Shown: positions 48,562-58,528 of the stretch, piece by piece
Layout: each line of letters begins with the position of its first letter
Position numbering within the stretch: the first letter of the stretch is position 1
Origin: Salmonella bongori NCTC 12419
GTDB lineage: Bacteria > Pseudomonadota > Gammaproteobacteria > Enterobacterales > Enterobacteriaceae
Assembly (NCBI RefSeq): GCF_000252995.1
Contig: NC_015761.1
Coordinates: forward strand, 930,001-994,000
DNA: 64,000 nucleotides
Reading direction: 5' to 3'
Notes under the pieces: generated by a model
Told to the model about the DNA's origin: nothing
The model's database searches: none
What the model saw: only the letters and a program-made list of their open reading frames with translations
Program-made: the position numbers and the translations under genes

Positions 48562-48577
48562 GGGAAAACGATTGCTA
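48562..48577. promoter_or_regulatory. Candidate PurR box upstream of pyrD
   Basis: Read on the minus strand the 16 bases contain GCAATCGTTTTCC, which fits the PurR operator consensus (ACGCAAACGTTTNCNT) at about 12 of 16 positions. PurR repression of pyrD is known in E. coli. The site is a call by eye. Confidence 0.45.
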
Positions 48578-48618
48578 TTTATTGCGGCAGGTCAATTCCC
48601 TTTTTCAACGATATCGCC

Positions 48619-48665
48619 CATAATACGCCCCCGGTTTGCATACCGGGAATCCAGGAGAGTTCATG
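48619..48665 (+). promoter_or_regulatory. pyrD start region with CTP-sensitive hairpin leader
   Basis: A -10-like CATAAT (48619-48624) is followed by a run of C residues (48628-48632), the expected start site. The stem CCCGGT (48630-48635)/ACCGGG (48642-48647) would form only in transcripts starting early in the C run, close enough to the GGAG Shine-Dalgarno (48654-48657) to hinder translation. This start-site switching by CTP/GTP level is the known control of pyrC and pyrD in enterobacteria. Confidence 0.7.
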
Positions 48666-49673
48666 TACTATCCCTTCGTTCGTAAAGCCCTTTTCCAGCT
48701 CGATCCAGAGCGCGCTCATGAATTTACATTTCAACAATTACGCCGCATTACCGGTACGCCGCTGGAAGCGCTGGTGCGCCAGAAGGTGCCGACAAAACCG
48801 GTTACCTGCATGGGGCTTACTTTTAAAAACCCGCTGGGGCTGGCTGCAGGTCTGGATAAAGACGGGGAGTGCATTGATGCGTTAGGCGCGATGGGGTTTG
48901 GTTCCCTTGAAATCGGCACTGTGACGCCGCGTCCGCAGCCGGGTAACGATAAGCCGCGTCTTTTCCGTCTGGTGGAGGCTGAAGGCCTGATCAATCGGAT
49001 GGGGTTTAATAATCTGGGCGTTGATAACCTGGTTGAGAATGTTAAAAAGGCCCATTTTGATGGTATTCTGGGCATCAATATTGGCAAAAATAAAGATACG
49101 CCAGTTGAAAATGGCAAAGATGACTACCTGATTTGTATGGAAAAAGTCTATGCGTATGCAGGTTATATCGCCATTAATATTTCTTCACCGAATACACCAG
49201 GGTTACGTTCACTCCAGTATGGCGATGCGCTGGATGATCTCTTAAGCGCTATTAAAAATAAGCAAAACGATCTTCAGGCGATCCACCATAAATATGTACC
49301 GGTGGCCGTAAAGATCGCGCCGGATCTTTGTGAAGAGGAATTGATCCAGGTTGCCGATAGCCTGCTTCGACACAATATTGATGGCGTAATTGCAACAAAT
49401 ACGACCCTTGATCGTTCGTTGGTACAGGGAATGAAAAATTACCAGCAAACGGGAGGATTAAGTGGTCGGCCATTGCAATTAAAAAGCACAGAAACTATTC
49501 GTCGTTTGTCCCAGGAGTTAAAAGGACAATTACCGATTATCGGCGTCGGCGGCATCGACTCAGTTATCGCCGCACGAGAAAAGATAGCCGCAGGCGCAAC
49601 ACTGGTACAAATTTATTCCGGCTTTATTTTTAAAGGTCCGCCATTGATTAAAGAGATCGTAACGCATATCTAA
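48663..49673 (+). CDS. pyrD: Dihydroorotate dehydrogenase (quinone)
   Basis: A 336-residue class 2 enzyme, peripheral on the inner membrane, oxidising dihydroorotate to orotate with quinone as acceptor. The N-terminal helices (FVRKALFQLDPERAHEFTF) form the membrane and quinone tunnel; the FMN barrel carries the catalytic S175 in NISSPNTPGL and the VGGIDS phosphate-binding motif. The start at 48663 is fixed by the Shine-Dalgarno AGGAGAG; a nine-residue upstream extension covers the regulatory hairpin and is rejected. Confidence 0.99.
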   Translation: MYYPFVRKALFQLDPERAHEFTFQQLRRITGTPLEALVRQKVPTKPVTCMGLTFKNPLGLAAGLDKDGECIDALGAMGFGSLEIGTVTPRPQPGNDKPRLFRLVEAEGLINRMGFNNLGVDNLVENVKKAHFDGILGINIGKNKDTPVENGKDDYLICMEKVYAYAGYIAINISSPNTPGLRSLQYGDALDDLLSAIKNKQNDLQAIHHKYVPVAVKIAPDLCEEELIQVADSLLRHNIDGVIATNTTLDRSLVQGMKNYQQTGGLSGRPLQLKSTETIRRLSQELKGQLPIIGVGGIDSVIAAREKIAAGATLVQIYSGFIFKGPPLIKEIVTHI

Positions 49674-49690
49674 ACTTTACCCTTTATCAG

Positions 49691-49727
49691 ACAACCAGGG
49701 CTTTATTTCCGGCTCTGGTTGTTTTAT
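49691..49727 (+). terminator. Terminator of pyrD
   Basis: Outer stem ACAACCAG/CTGGTTGT with a mostly unpaired 16-base loop, followed by TTTATATTT, lies 17 bases after the pyrD stop codon. Confidence 0.8.
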
Positions 49728-49839
49728 ATTTCTCCACTGTTGCTTATTTAGACATTTTAGGCTTTTATTATTGGGGTAATAAACGAAGCGGCAAAAGGAC
49801 AATGCTGTTACGAGTTGCTTACAGGCGGGAGAGAGGCTA

Positions 49840-50382
49840 ATGCGAATTAAACCTGACGATAACTGGCGCTGGTATTATGATGACGAGCACGATCGTATGA
49901 TGCTCGATCTTGCCAATGGTATGCTTTTTCGTTCGCGTTTCCCTCGTAAGATGCTCACACCAGACGCCTTTTGCCCGACCGGTTTTTGCGTGGATGATGC
50001 CGCGCTCTATTTTTCCTTCGAAGAAAAGTGTCGGGACTTCGAATTAAGCAAAGAGCAACGGGCGGAGCTGGTGTTAAATGCGCTGGTGGCGATTCGTTAC
50101 CTTAAACCGCAAATGCCAAAAAGTTGGCATTTTGTGGCCCATGGCGAAGCGTGGACGCCTGGAACAGGTGATGCCGCAAGCGTCTGGTTAAGCGATACGG
50201 CAGAACAGGTTAATTTACTGGTGGTCGAACCAGGAGAAAATGCCGCACTTTGCCTGCTGGCCCAGCCCGGCGTAGTAATCGCAGGCCGAACCATGCAGCT
50301 TGGCGATGCAATTAAAATTATGAACGACAGGCTGAAACCGCAGGTTCACTGTCACCGTTTCAGCCTTGAACAGGCGGTTTAA
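49840..50382 (+). CDS. zapC: Cell division protein ZapC
   Basis: A 180-residue cytoplasmic FtsZ-associated protein that bundles Z-ring protofilaments. The N-terminal MRIKPDDNWRWYYDDEHDRMMLDL and the overall length identify the family, which is limited to gammaproteobacteria. A GGGAGAG Shine-Dalgarno precedes the ATG. It has a free-standing leader and ends with a four-base overlap with the convergent ycbX. Confidence 0.97.
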   Translation: MRIKPDDNWRWYYDDEHDRMMLDLANGMLFRSRFPRKMLTPDAFCPTGFCVDDAALYFSFEEKCRDFELSKEQRAELVLNALVAIRYLKPQMPKSWHFVAHGEAWTPGTGDAASVWLSDTAEQVNLLVVEPGENAALCLLAQPGVVIAGRTMQLGDAIKIMNDRLKPQVHCHRFSLEQAV

Positions 50383-51488
50383 TTTTCCAGTCGTAATGCG
50401 GACTTAGGCACGCAGCTACAACTCAGAATTGTACCATCTTCGCCCATGGCCGACGTTTTCAGCGGGCTAACTTCGCCTTCCAGCAAACGTATCCGGCAGC
50501 ATCCACAGATACCCGCCCGGCAAGAATATGGAATACGGATCCCCTGATTTTCCAGCTGTTCCAGCAGTACCTGCTGATTATTCCCGAGAAAAATGTGCCC
50601 CTGCCAGTCGATGACCACGGTTGCGTCCGGCTGTTTATCTGGCGTAACGCAATCATCGGACGCGGCGGCGCCATAAATTTTTGCCGGAGCCGTCGCCAGG
50701 ATCTCCACGTCATCACCGACGCGAATCACGCCGCTATTACGGGCAATCAGGTTCTGACCAAAATCCACATCGCCGTTGTCCTGAGCGGTACGGAAAGATT
50801 GCAGCGTCACCAGCGGTTCTCCGGAAGGATGTTTTTGCCCTTTTTCAGGGCTTACGGTCGTAAAAATGCAGCGGCTACAGGGCTTCACGACGTCAAAAAT
50901 CACGTCGCCAATGCGAAGCACTTTCCAGCGATCCTCCTCCCAGGCCGCTACGCCGGAAACCACTAAGTTTGGGCGGAATTGCTCCATTGTCACGCCTGCC
51001 GGGCAACGCCGCTGAAGATCGCGCAGCGAGGCTTCGTTGGTCAGCAAGTATGGGTAGCCATCGGCGAATCCCAGCGGTACTGCGTTATGCCGTTTAACCC
51101 GACGCGTCAACTGCGGCCCGACCCAGCGTAGCTGGACATCGCGGGAAAAAAAGCCGCTCAGCCATTGGTTAATCGCCATTGGGGCGACACGAGCGGTAAA
51201 ATGGTTTCCCCAGACCTCGGTCGGCACATCCTGCGGGGTGAAATCGGTAAAACGAACCAGCGCGCTGCTGCTGTCCGGTGCGGTCAGATGGAGCCCATCG
51301 TGAAAGGGAGAGGGCGTGAAACGTACCATTTGCGGAAACTGGCGGGCGGTAATAAAGGTACCGTCGGGCTCGGTAACCATGAAGATGCGATCAAAAGCCA
51401 GACCACTGACATCTGCCAGTGCATGAGTCAGACCAATGCCGCGCATGGATTTGACTGGATGAATAAAGAGCCGTGATAACGTCGCCAC
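50379..51488 (-). CDS. ycbX: MOSC-domain [2Fe-2S] protein YcbX
   Basis: A 369-residue protein needed in E. coli for molybdenum-cofactor-dependent detoxification of N-hydroxylated bases. MOSC N-terminal (RLFIHPVKSMRGI) and core domains (KPCSRCIFTTVSPEKG around residues 210-225) are followed by a C-terminal plant-type ferredoxin domain with cysteines C323, C328, C331 and C357 or C359. I use the GTG at 51488, which gives the family length and has GAGGGAC upstream; an ATG at 51521 in frame would add 11 residues and cannot be excluded. Convergent with zapC, divergent from rlmL. Confidence 0.93.
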   Translation of the reverse strand: MATLSRLFIHPVKSMRGIGLTHALADVSGLAFDRIFMVTEPDGTFITARQFPQMVRFTPSPFHDGLHLTAPDSSSALVRFTDFTPQDVPTEVWGNHFTARVAPMAINQWLSGFFSRDVQLRWVGPQLTRRVKRHNAVPLGFADGYPYLLTNEASLRDLQRRCPAGVTMEQFRPNLVVSGVAAWEEDRWKVLRIGDVIFDVVKPCSRCIFTTVSPEKGQKHPSGEPLVTLQSFRTAQDNGDVDFGQNLIARNSGVIRVGDDVEILATAPAKIYGAAASDDCVTPDKQPDATVVIDWQGHIFLGNNQQVLLEQLENQGIRIPYSCRAGICGCCRIRLLEGEVSPLKTSAMGEDGTILSCSCVPKSALRLEN

Positions 51489-51586
51489 CGTACAGTCCCT
51501 CAAATGAAAATAAGCCTTCAACTTTATGACATGGGCGTGAGATTAGCTATAATGCGCAACAATTTTCTTAGCGTAAAAGTGATAAT

Positions 51587-53695
51587 ATGAATTCTCTGTT
51601 TGCCAGTACGGCCCGCGGGCTGGAAGAGCTGTTAAAAACTGAACTGGAAAAACTGGGCGCCGTAGGGTGTCAGGTTGTTCAGGGTGGGGTCCATTTTCAG
51701 GGCGACACGCGGCTTATTTACCAGAGTCTGATGTGGAGCCGTCTGGCCTCGCGTATTATCCTGCCGATGGGGGAGTGTAAAGTCTACAGCGATCTGGACC
51801 TTTACCTCGGCGTTCAGGCGATAAACTGGACAGAGATTTTTAATCCTGGCGCGACCTTTGCGGTGCATTTTAGCGGTCTGAACGACACCATCCGTAATAG
51901 CCAGTATGGCGCGATGAAAGTCAAAGACGCGATTGTCGATGCGTTTACGCGGAAAAATCTTCCGCGTCCAAATGTGGATCGCGAATCGCCGGATCTCCGT
52001 ATTAATGTCTGGCTGAATAAAGAGACGGCCAGCATTGCGCTGGATCTCAGCGGTGATGGTCTGCACCTGCGTGGCTACCGCGATCGTGCTGGCCTTGCGC
52101 CAATTAAAGAAACGTTGGCGGCGGCGATTGTGATGCGTTCCGGCTGGCAGCCGGGCACGCCGTTGCTCGATCCGATGTGTGGGTCCGGGACGTTATTGAT
52201 TGAAGCCGCGATGTGGGCGACCGATCGCGCGCCGGGCCTGCACCGTGGCCACTGGGGATTTAGCGGCTGGGCACAGCATGACGGGACTATCTGGCAGGAA
52301 GTGAAAGCCGAAGCACAGACCCGGGCGCGTAAGGGGCTGGCAGAATATTCGTCGCATTTCTATGGTTCTGACAGCGATGCGCGCGTCATTGAGCGGGCAC
52401 GCAGCAACGCCCGTCGCGCCGGTATCAGCGAGCTAATCACCTTTGAAGTGAAAGATGTGGCGCAACTGAGTAATCCGTTGTCGAAAGGCCCGTATGGTAC
52501 GGTTATCAGTAACCCGCCCTATGGCGAACGTCTGGACAGCGAACCGGCGCTGATTGCGCTGCATAGCCTGCTGGGTCGGACGATGAAAAACCAATTTGGC
52601 GGTTGGAATTTGTCGCTGTTCAGCGCCTCGCCTGATTTGCTGGGCAGTCTGCAACTTCGTGCCGACAAACAGTTTAAAGCCAAGAATGGTCCGCTGGACT
52701 GCGTGCAGAAAAACTATCATATTGCGGAAACCACTGCGGACAGTAAACCGGCAACGGTGGCGGAAGATTATGCTAATCGCCTGCGTAAGAATCTTAAAAA
52801 GCTGGAAAAATGGGCGCGTCAGGAAGGCATTGAGTGCTATCGCTTATATGATGCCGACCTGCCGGAATATAACGTGGCGGTAGACCGTTACGGCGACTGG
52901 GCGGTGATTCAGGAATATGCGCCGCCGAAAACGGTGGATGCGCAAAAAGCGCGGCAACGTCTGTTCGATATTATTGCGGCAACCTTGTCAGTGCTCGGTA
53001 TTCCGCCGAATAAACTGGTATTAAAAACCCGGGAACGGCAAAAAGGAAAAAACCAGTATCAGAAAATGAGCGAGAAGGGCGAGTTCCTTGAGGTCAGCGA
53101 ATATAATGCGCGCTTATGGGTAAATCTGACGGATTATCTCGACACCGGTCTGTTCCTCGATCACCGTATTGCTCGCAGAATGCTGGGAGAAATGAGCAAA
53201 GGCAAAGATTTCCTGAATCTCTTTTCTTATACCGGCAGCGCCAGCGTACATGCAGGGCTGGGCGGCGCACGCAGTACCACAACGGTGGATATGTCCCGTA
53301 CCTATCTGGAATGGGCCGAACGTAATTTGCGCTTGAATGGACTGAGTGGCCGCGCGCATCGCCTGATTCAGGCCGACTGCCTGGGCTGGCTGCGCGAAGC
53401 AAACGAACAGTTCGATCTGATCTTTATCGATCCACCGACGTTTTCTAACTCAAAACGTATGGAAGAGTCGTTTGATGTCCAGCGCGATCATTTGGCATTA
53501 ATGAAGGACTTAAAACGCCTGCTGCGTAAAGACGGCACCATTATGTTCTCTAATAATAAGCGCGGGTTCCGTATGGATCTGGAAGGGTTGGCTGAATTGG
53601 GGCTTACCGCACAAGAAATTACGCAAAAAACGCTCTCCCCGGATTTTGCCCGTAACCGTCAGATCCATAATTGTTGGCTCATCCGCGCCGCCTGA
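51587..53695 (+). CDS. rlmL: Bifunctional 23S rRNA methyltransferase RlmKL
   Basis: A 702-residue fusion of two SAM methyltransferases acting on 23S rRNA: the N-terminal RlmL part makes m2G2445, the C-terminal RlmK part makes m7G2069. A THUMP domain (about 45-155) precedes the first catalytic domain with the NPPY motif at N309-Y312; the second has IDPPTF with D615. The fusion is typical of gammaproteobacteria. uup starts 12 bases after the stop, so the two are probably co-transcribed. Confidence 0.98.
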   Translation: MNSLFASTARGLEELLKTELEKLGAVGCQVVQGGVHFQGDTRLIYQSLMWSRLASRIILPMGECKVYSDLDLYLGVQAINWTEIFNPGATFAVHFSGLNDTIRNSQYGAMKVKDAIVDAFTRKNLPRPNVDRESPDLRINVWLNKETASIALDLSGDGLHLRGYRDRAGLAPIKETLAAAIVMRSGWQPGTPLLDPMCGSGTLLIEAAMWATDRAPGLHRGHWGFSGWAQHDGTIWQEVKAEAQTRARKGLAEYSSHFYGSDSDARVIERARSNARRAGISELITFEVKDVAQLSNPLSKGPYGTVISNPPYGERLDSEPALIALHSLLGRTMKNQFGGWNLSLFSASPDLLGSLQLRADKQFKAKNGPLDCVQKNYHIAETTADSKPATVAEDYANRLRKNLKKLEKWARQEGIECYRLYDADLPEYNVAVDRYGDWAVIQEYAPPKTVDAQKARQRLFDIIAATLSVLGIPPNKLVLKTRERQKGKNQYQKMSEKGEFLEVSEYNARLWVNLTDYLDTGLFLDHRIARRMLGEMSKGKDFLNLFSYTGSASVHAGLGGARSTTTVDMSRTYLEWAERNLRLNGLSGRAHRLIQADCLGWLREANEQFDLIFIDPPTFSNSKRMEESFDVQRDHLALMKDLKRLLRKDGTIMFSNNKRGFRMDLEGLAELGLTAQEITQKTLSPDFARNRQIHNCWLIRAA

Positions 53696-53707
53696 AAGGA
53701 AAAATAA

Positions 53708-55615
53708 ATGTCATTAATCAGTATGCATGGCGCATGGCTGTCGTTCAGCGACGCGCCGCTTCTCGATAACGCAGAGCTACATATTGAAGATAACGAACGC
53801 GTCTGTCTGGTGGGGCGTAACGGTGCCGGGAAATCCACCCTGATGAAGATCCTCAACCGTGAACAGAGTCTGGATGATGGCCGTATTATCTATGAGCAGG
53901 ATCTGATCGTCGCGCGTTTGCAACAGGATCCGCCGCGTAATATTGCGGGCAGCGTCTATGACTTTGTCGCTGAAGGTATTGAAGAACAAGCAGAATACCT
54001 TAAACGCTACCATGAGATTTCCCGTCAGGTGATGACCGATCCCAGCGAGAAAAACCTCAATGAAATGGCGCGTGTGCAGGAGCAACTTGACCACCATAAT
54101 TTGTGGCAGTTAGAGAACCGTATTAATGAAGTGCTGGCGCAGCTTGGACTCGATCCTAACGCCGCGCTGTCGTCGCTCTCCGGCGGCTGGCTGCGTAAAG
54201 CCGCGTTGGGTCGGGCGCTGGTCAGTAATCCGCGCGTATTGTTACTGGACGAACCGACTAACCATCTGGATATCGAAACCATTGACTGGCTGGAAGGGTT
54301 TCTGAAAACCTTTAACGGAACGATTATTTTTATCTCTCACGATCGTTCGTTTATTCGCAATATGGCGACCCGCATTGTCGATCTCGATCGTGGCAAACTG
54401 GTTACTTATCCGGGAAATTACGATCAATACCTGCTGGAGAAAGAAGAAGCGCTGCGCGTAGAAGAGTTACAAAACGCGGAATTTGATCGCAAACTGGCGC
54501 AGGAAGAGGTCTGGATTCGTCAGGGCATCAAGGCGAGACGTACTCGCAACGAAGGACGTGTACGGGCGTTAAAAGCGATGCGTCGTGAACGCAGCGAGCG
54601 CCGTGAAGTGATGGGTACGGCGAAGATGCAGGTCGAAGAGGCGGCGCGTTCAGGGAAGATCGTCTTTGAGATGGAAAATGTTGATTACCAGGTGGAAGGA
54701 AAGCAACTGGTAAAAGATTTTTCCGCCCAGGTGCAGCGCGGTGACAAGATCGCCTTAATCGGGCCGAACGGCTGCGGTAAAACGACGCTATTAAAACTGA
54801 TGCTGGGACAACTTCAGGCCGACAGTGGACGTATCCATGTGGGAACGAAGCTGGAAGTCGCCTATTTCGATCAGCATCGTGCCGAGCTGGACCCGGAAAA
54901 AACCGTGATGGATAACCTTGCGGAAGGCAAGCAAGAGGTCATGGTAAACGGCAAGCCGCGCCATGTACTGGGTTATTTGCAGGACTTTCTGTTTCATCCC
55001 AAACGGGCGATGACACCCGTTCGCGCGCTTTCCGGCGGCGAGCGTAACCGTCTGCTGTTGGCGCGCCTGTTTCTCAAGCCGAGCAACCTTTTAATTCTTG
55101 ATGAACCAACGAACGATCTTGACGTCGAAACGCTGGAACTATTAGAAGAACTAATTGATGGCTATCAGGGGACGGTACTGCTGGTCAGCCATGATCGGCA
55201 ATTTGTCGATAACACTGTGACGGAATGCTGGATCTTTGAAGGCGGCGGCAAAATCGGGCGTTATGTCGGCGGCTATCATGATGCGCGCACGCAGCAGGCG
55301 CAGCATCTGGCGACGAAACAGCCTGTGGTGAAAAAAAACGAGGAAGTTATTGCCCCTAAAGCAGAAATTGTAAAACGCGGCAGTAGCAAACTAAGCTATA
55401 AACTGCAGCGCGAGCTGGAGCAATTACCCGGCCAGCTTGAAGAACTGGAAGCGAAGCTGGAAGCGCTACAGGCGCAGGTTGCGGATGCGGCCTTTTTTAG
55501 CCAGCCCCATGAGCAAACGCAAAAAGTTCTGGCCGATTTGAGTCAGGCGGAGCAGGAACTTGAGCAAGCCTTCGAACGTTGGGAGTATCTTGAAGGCCTG
55601 AAGAACGGGGCATAA
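53708..55615 (+). CDS. uup: ABC-F family ATPase Uup
   Basis: A 635-residue soluble ABC-F protein with two nucleotide-binding domains: Walker A GRNGAGKST (36-44) and GPNGCGKTT (352-360), signatures LSGGWLRKAAL and LSGGERNRLLL, Walker B LLLDEPTNHLD and LILDEPTNDLD. A linker helix pair lies between them and the C-terminal domain is a coiled coil (about 555-630) that binds DNA in E. coli. Linked to ribosome function and to suppression of precise transposon excision. The pqi operon begins 14 bases later. Confidence 0.98.
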   Translation: MSLISMHGAWLSFSDAPLLDNAELHIEDNERVCLVGRNGAGKSTLMKILNREQSLDDGRIIYEQDLIVARLQQDPPRNIAGSVYDFVAEGIEEQAEYLKRYHEISRQVMTDPSEKNLNEMARVQEQLDHHNLWQLENRINEVLAQLGLDPNAALSSLSGGWLRKAALGRALVSNPRVLLLDEPTNHLDIETIDWLEGFLKTFNGTIIFISHDRSFIRNMATRIVDLDRGKLVTYPGNYDQYLLEKEEALRVEELQNAEFDRKLAQEEVWIRQGIKARRTRNEGRVRALKAMRRERSERREVMGTAKMQVEEAARSGKIVFEMENVDYQVEGKQLVKDFSAQVQRGDKIALIGPNGCGKTTLLKLMLGQLQADSGRIHVGTKLEVAYFDQHRAELDPEKTVMDNLAEGKQEVMVNGKPRHVLGYLQDFLFHPKRAMTPVRALSGGERNRLLLARLFLKPSNLLILDEPTNDLDVETLELLEELIDGYQGTVLLVSHDRQFVDNTVTECWIFEGGGKIGRYVGGYHDARTQQAQHLATKQPVVKKNEEVIAPKAEIVKRGSSKLSYKLQRELEQLPGQLEELEAKLEALQAQVADAAFFSQPHEQTQKVLADLSQAEQELEQAFERWEYLEGLKNGA

Positions 55616-55629
55616 TTAAAGGAGCGCCT

Positions 55630-56883
55630 ATGTGTGAACATCACCATGCTGCGAAGCACATATTGTGCCCGCAATGTGACATGCTGGTGGCTTTACCTCG
55701 CCTCTCGCATGGACAAAAAGCGGCATGTCCACGGTGTGGCGCAACATTAACAACCGAGTGGGACGCCCCACGGCAGCGTCCTACTGCCTATGCGTTAGCA
55801 GCCTTATTTATGCTGCTGCTTTCTAACCTTTTTCCTTTCGTGAATATGAATGTCGCGGGCGTCACCAGCGAAGTGACGCTTCTGGAAATTCCTGGCGTTA
55901 TGTTTTCTGAAGATTACGCCAGCCTCGGTACTTTCTTTTTATTATTTGTCCAACTGGTGCCGGCATTTTGTCTGGTGACCATTTTATTACTCGTCAACCG
56001 TGCTGACCTGCCGCTGCCGGTAAAAAAAATGCTGGCGCGGATCTTTTTCCTTTTAAAATCCTGGGGAATGGCGGAAATATTTCTTGCAGGCGTGCTGGTC
56101 AGCTTTGTTAAGTTAATGGCCTATGGCGACATTGGCATTGGCAGCAGTTTTATTCCCTGGTGCTTATTTTGTATCGTACAGCTACGGGCGTTTCAGTGTG
56201 TCGATCGCCGTTGGTTGTGGGATGATATCGCCCCGCAGCCTGCCCTGGCGCAACCACTCACGCCGGGGATAACCGGTATCCGGCAATCGTTGCGTTCCTG
56301 CGCCTGCTGTACGGCGATACTACCTGCCGATAGCCTCGTTTGTCCGCGCTGTCATACAAAAGGCTATGTCCGGCGTAAAAATAGTTTGCAGTGGACCCTG
56401 GCGTTATTATTTACCTCGATCATGCTTTATTTACCCGCCAATATTCTGCCGATCATGATCACCGATTTACTGGGCTCGAAAATGCCGTCGACTATTCTGG
56501 CTGGCGTTATTTTGCTGTGGAGCGAGGGCTCTTATCCGGTTGCGGCGGTCATCTTTCTCGCCAGCATTATGGTGCCGACGCTAAAAATGATCGCGATTGG
56601 CTGGCTTTGTTGGGATGCGAAAGGCCACGGTAAACGCGACAGTGAGCGGATGCATTTTATTTATGAAGTGGTGGAGTTTGTGGGGCGCTGGTCAATGATT
56701 GATGTCTTCGTCATTGCCGTACTCTCTGCGCTGGTGCGTATGGGAGGGTTAATGAATATTTATCCTGCAATGGGTGCGTTGATGTTTGCTTTAGTCGTCA
56801 TAATGACAATGTTTTCTGCGATGACCTTTGATCCGCGTCTGTCGTGGGATCGTGAATACGAACCAGGCCATGAGGAGTCCTGA
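55630..56883 (+). CDS. pqiA: Intermembrane transport protein PqiA
   Basis: A 417-residue inner-membrane protein with two repeats of a zinc ribbon plus four membrane segments: C13-x-x-C16 with C33-x-x-C36, and C224-x-x-C227 with C238-x-x-C241. It works with PqiB, which spans the periplasm, and PqiC in the outer membrane to move lipids or hydrophobic compounds; paraquat-inducible in E. coli through SoxRS. The stop lies four bases before the pqiB start. Confidence 0.97.
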   Translation: MCEHHHAAKHILCPQCDMLVALPRLSHGQKAACPRCGATLTTEWDAPRQRPTAYALAALFMLLLSNLFPFVNMNVAGVTSEVTLLEIPGVMFSEDYASLGTFFLLFVQLVPAFCLVTILLLVNRADLPLPVKKMLARIFFLLKSWGMAEIFLAGVLVSFVKLMAYGDIGIGSSFIPWCLFCIVQLRAFQCVDRRWLWDDIAPQPALAQPLTPGITGIRQSLRSCACCTAILPADSLVCPRCHTKGYVRRKNSLQWTLALLFTSIMLYLPANILPIMITDLLGSKMPSTILAGVILLWSEGSYPVAAVIFLASIMVPTLKMIAIGWLCWDAKGHGKRDSERMHFIYEVVEFVGRWSMIDVFVIAVLSALVRMGGLMNIYPAMGALMFALVVIMTMFSAMTFDPRLSWDREYEPGHEES

Positions 56884-56887
56884 TAAC

Positions 56888-58528
56888 ATGGAACCTAATA
56901 AAGGGGAAGCCAAAGTACAAAAGGTGAAAAATTGGTCACCTGTCTGGATATTCCCGATTGTGACTGCGCTTATTGGCGCCTGGATTCTGTTTTACCATTA
57001 CAGCCACCAGGGGCCGGAAGTTACGTTAATTACCACAAATGCGGAAGGGATTGAAGGTGGAAAAACGACGATTAAAAGTCGCAGCGTGGATGTCGGCGTG
57101 GTTGAAAGCGCGACTCTGACTGACGATCTGACACATGTACAAATCAAAGCGCGGCTGCATTCTGGTATGGAAAAGCTGCTACATAAGGACTCGGTATTTT
57201 GGGTTGTAAAACCGCAGGTAGGGCGGGAAGGCATCAGCGGGCTTGGTACATTGCTGTCAGGCGCGTACATTGAACTACAGCCGGGAAGTAAAGGCAGCCA
57301 GCCGGAAAGCTACCAGCTTCTTGATTCGCCGCCGCTGGCCCCGCCAGATGCGAAAGGAATTCGCGTGATTCTGGACAGCAAAAAAGCGGGTCAGCTAAGT
57401 CCGGGCGATCCGGTACTGTTCCGTGGTTACCGCGTGGGGTCCGTTGAAACCAGCTCTTTCGATCCGCAAAAGCGCACAATGAGTTATCAGTTATTTATTA
57501 ATGCGCCAAACGATCGGCTGGTTACCAGTAATGTACGATTCTGGAAAGATAGCGGTATAGCGGTGGATCTGACATCGGCGGGAATGCGCGTGGAAATGGG
57601 ATCGCTGACGACGCTGTTTGGCGGTGGGGTAAGCTTTGATGTGCCGGAAGGGCTGGATCAGGGGCAGCCGGTTGCTGAAAAAACCGAGTTTAATCTCTAC
57701 GACGATCAAAAAAGTATTCAGGATTCTCTGTACACCGATCATATCGACTATCTGATGTTCTTTAAGGATTCGGTTCGTGGATTGCAGCCTGGTGCGCCGC
57801 TGGAGTTCCGCGGTATCCGTCTGGGAACAGTAAGTAAAGTTCCTTTCTTTGCGTCTAAAATGCGCCAGGTATTTAACGATGATTATCGTATTCCTGTGTT
57901 GGTGCGCATCGAACCGGAGCGCCTGAAAGCGCAGCTGGGAGAGAATGCGGACGTTGCCGCGCATTTGGCGGAGCTGCTTAAGCGCGGTCTGCGTGCGTCG
58001 CTCAAAACCGGTAATCTGGTGACCGGAGCGCTGTATGTTGATCTTGATTTTTATCCTAAGGCACCGCCGATTACCGGTTTACGCCAGTTTGATGGGTATG
58101 AAATTATTCCGACTGTTAGTAGCGGTCTGGCGCAAATTCAACAGCGGTTGGTGGAAACGCTGGATAAGATCAACAGTCTGCCGCTGAATCCGATGATTGA
58201 ACAGGCGACGAATACGCTGTCTGAAAGCCAGCGTACGATGCGTCGGCTGCAAACCACGCTGGATAATGTGAACAAGATCACCTCCAGTCAGTCGATGCAG
58301 CAGCTACCGGCGGATATGCAAACGACGTTACGCGAGCTGAATCGCAGTATGCAAGGCTTCCAGCCTGGATCGGCGGCGTATAACAAAATGGTGGCGGATA
58401 TGCAGCGTCTCGATCAGGTGCTTCGCGAGTTGCAACCGGTGCTGAAGACGTTGAACGAGAAGAGCAACGCGCTGGTATTTGAAGCGAAGGATAAAAAAGA
58501 TCCAGAGCCTAAGAGGGCAAGACAATGA
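56888..58528 (+). CDS. pqiB: Intermembrane transport protein PqiB (MCE protein)
   Basis: A 546-residue protein with one N-terminal membrane helix (about 17-37), three tandem MCE domains (roughly 45-135, 160-225 and 285-395) and a long helical C-terminal region (about 425-535) that forms the needle-like tunnel across the periplasm. The start at 56888 gives the family N-terminus (GEAKVQKVKNWSPVWIFPI); an upstream extension overlapping pqiA is rejected. It overlaps pqiC by four bases. Confidence 0.97.
   Translation: MEPNKGEAKVQKVKNWSPVWIFPIVTALIGAWILFYHYSHQGPEVTLITTNAEGIEGGKTTIKSRSVDVGVVESATLTDDLTHVQIKARLHSGMEKLLHKDSVFWVVKPQVGREGISGLGTLLSGAYIELQPGSKGSQPESYQLLDSPPLAPPDAKGIRVILDSKKAGQLSPGDPVLFRGYRVGSVETSSFDPQKRTMSYQLFINAPNDRLVTSNVRFWKDSGIAVDLTSAGMRVEMGSLTTLFGGGVSFDVPEGLDQGQPVAEKTEFNLYDDQKSIQDSLYTDHIDYLMFFKDSVRGLQPGAPLEFRGIRLGTVSKVPFFASKMRQVFNDDYRIPVLVRIEPERLKAQLGENADVAAHLAELLKRGLRASLKTGNLVTGALYVDLDFYPKAPPITGLRQFDGYEIIPTVSSGLAQIQQRLVETLDKINSLPLNPMIEQATNTLSESQRTMRRLQTTLDNVNKITSSQSMQQLPADMQTTLRELNRSMQGFQPGSAAYNKMVADMQRLDQVLRELQPVLKTLNEKSNALVFEAKDKKDPEPKRARQ

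Noticed and set aside
52433..54097. Antisense frames within rlmL and uup
   Set aside because: All lie inside strongly supported genes and lack initiation signals.
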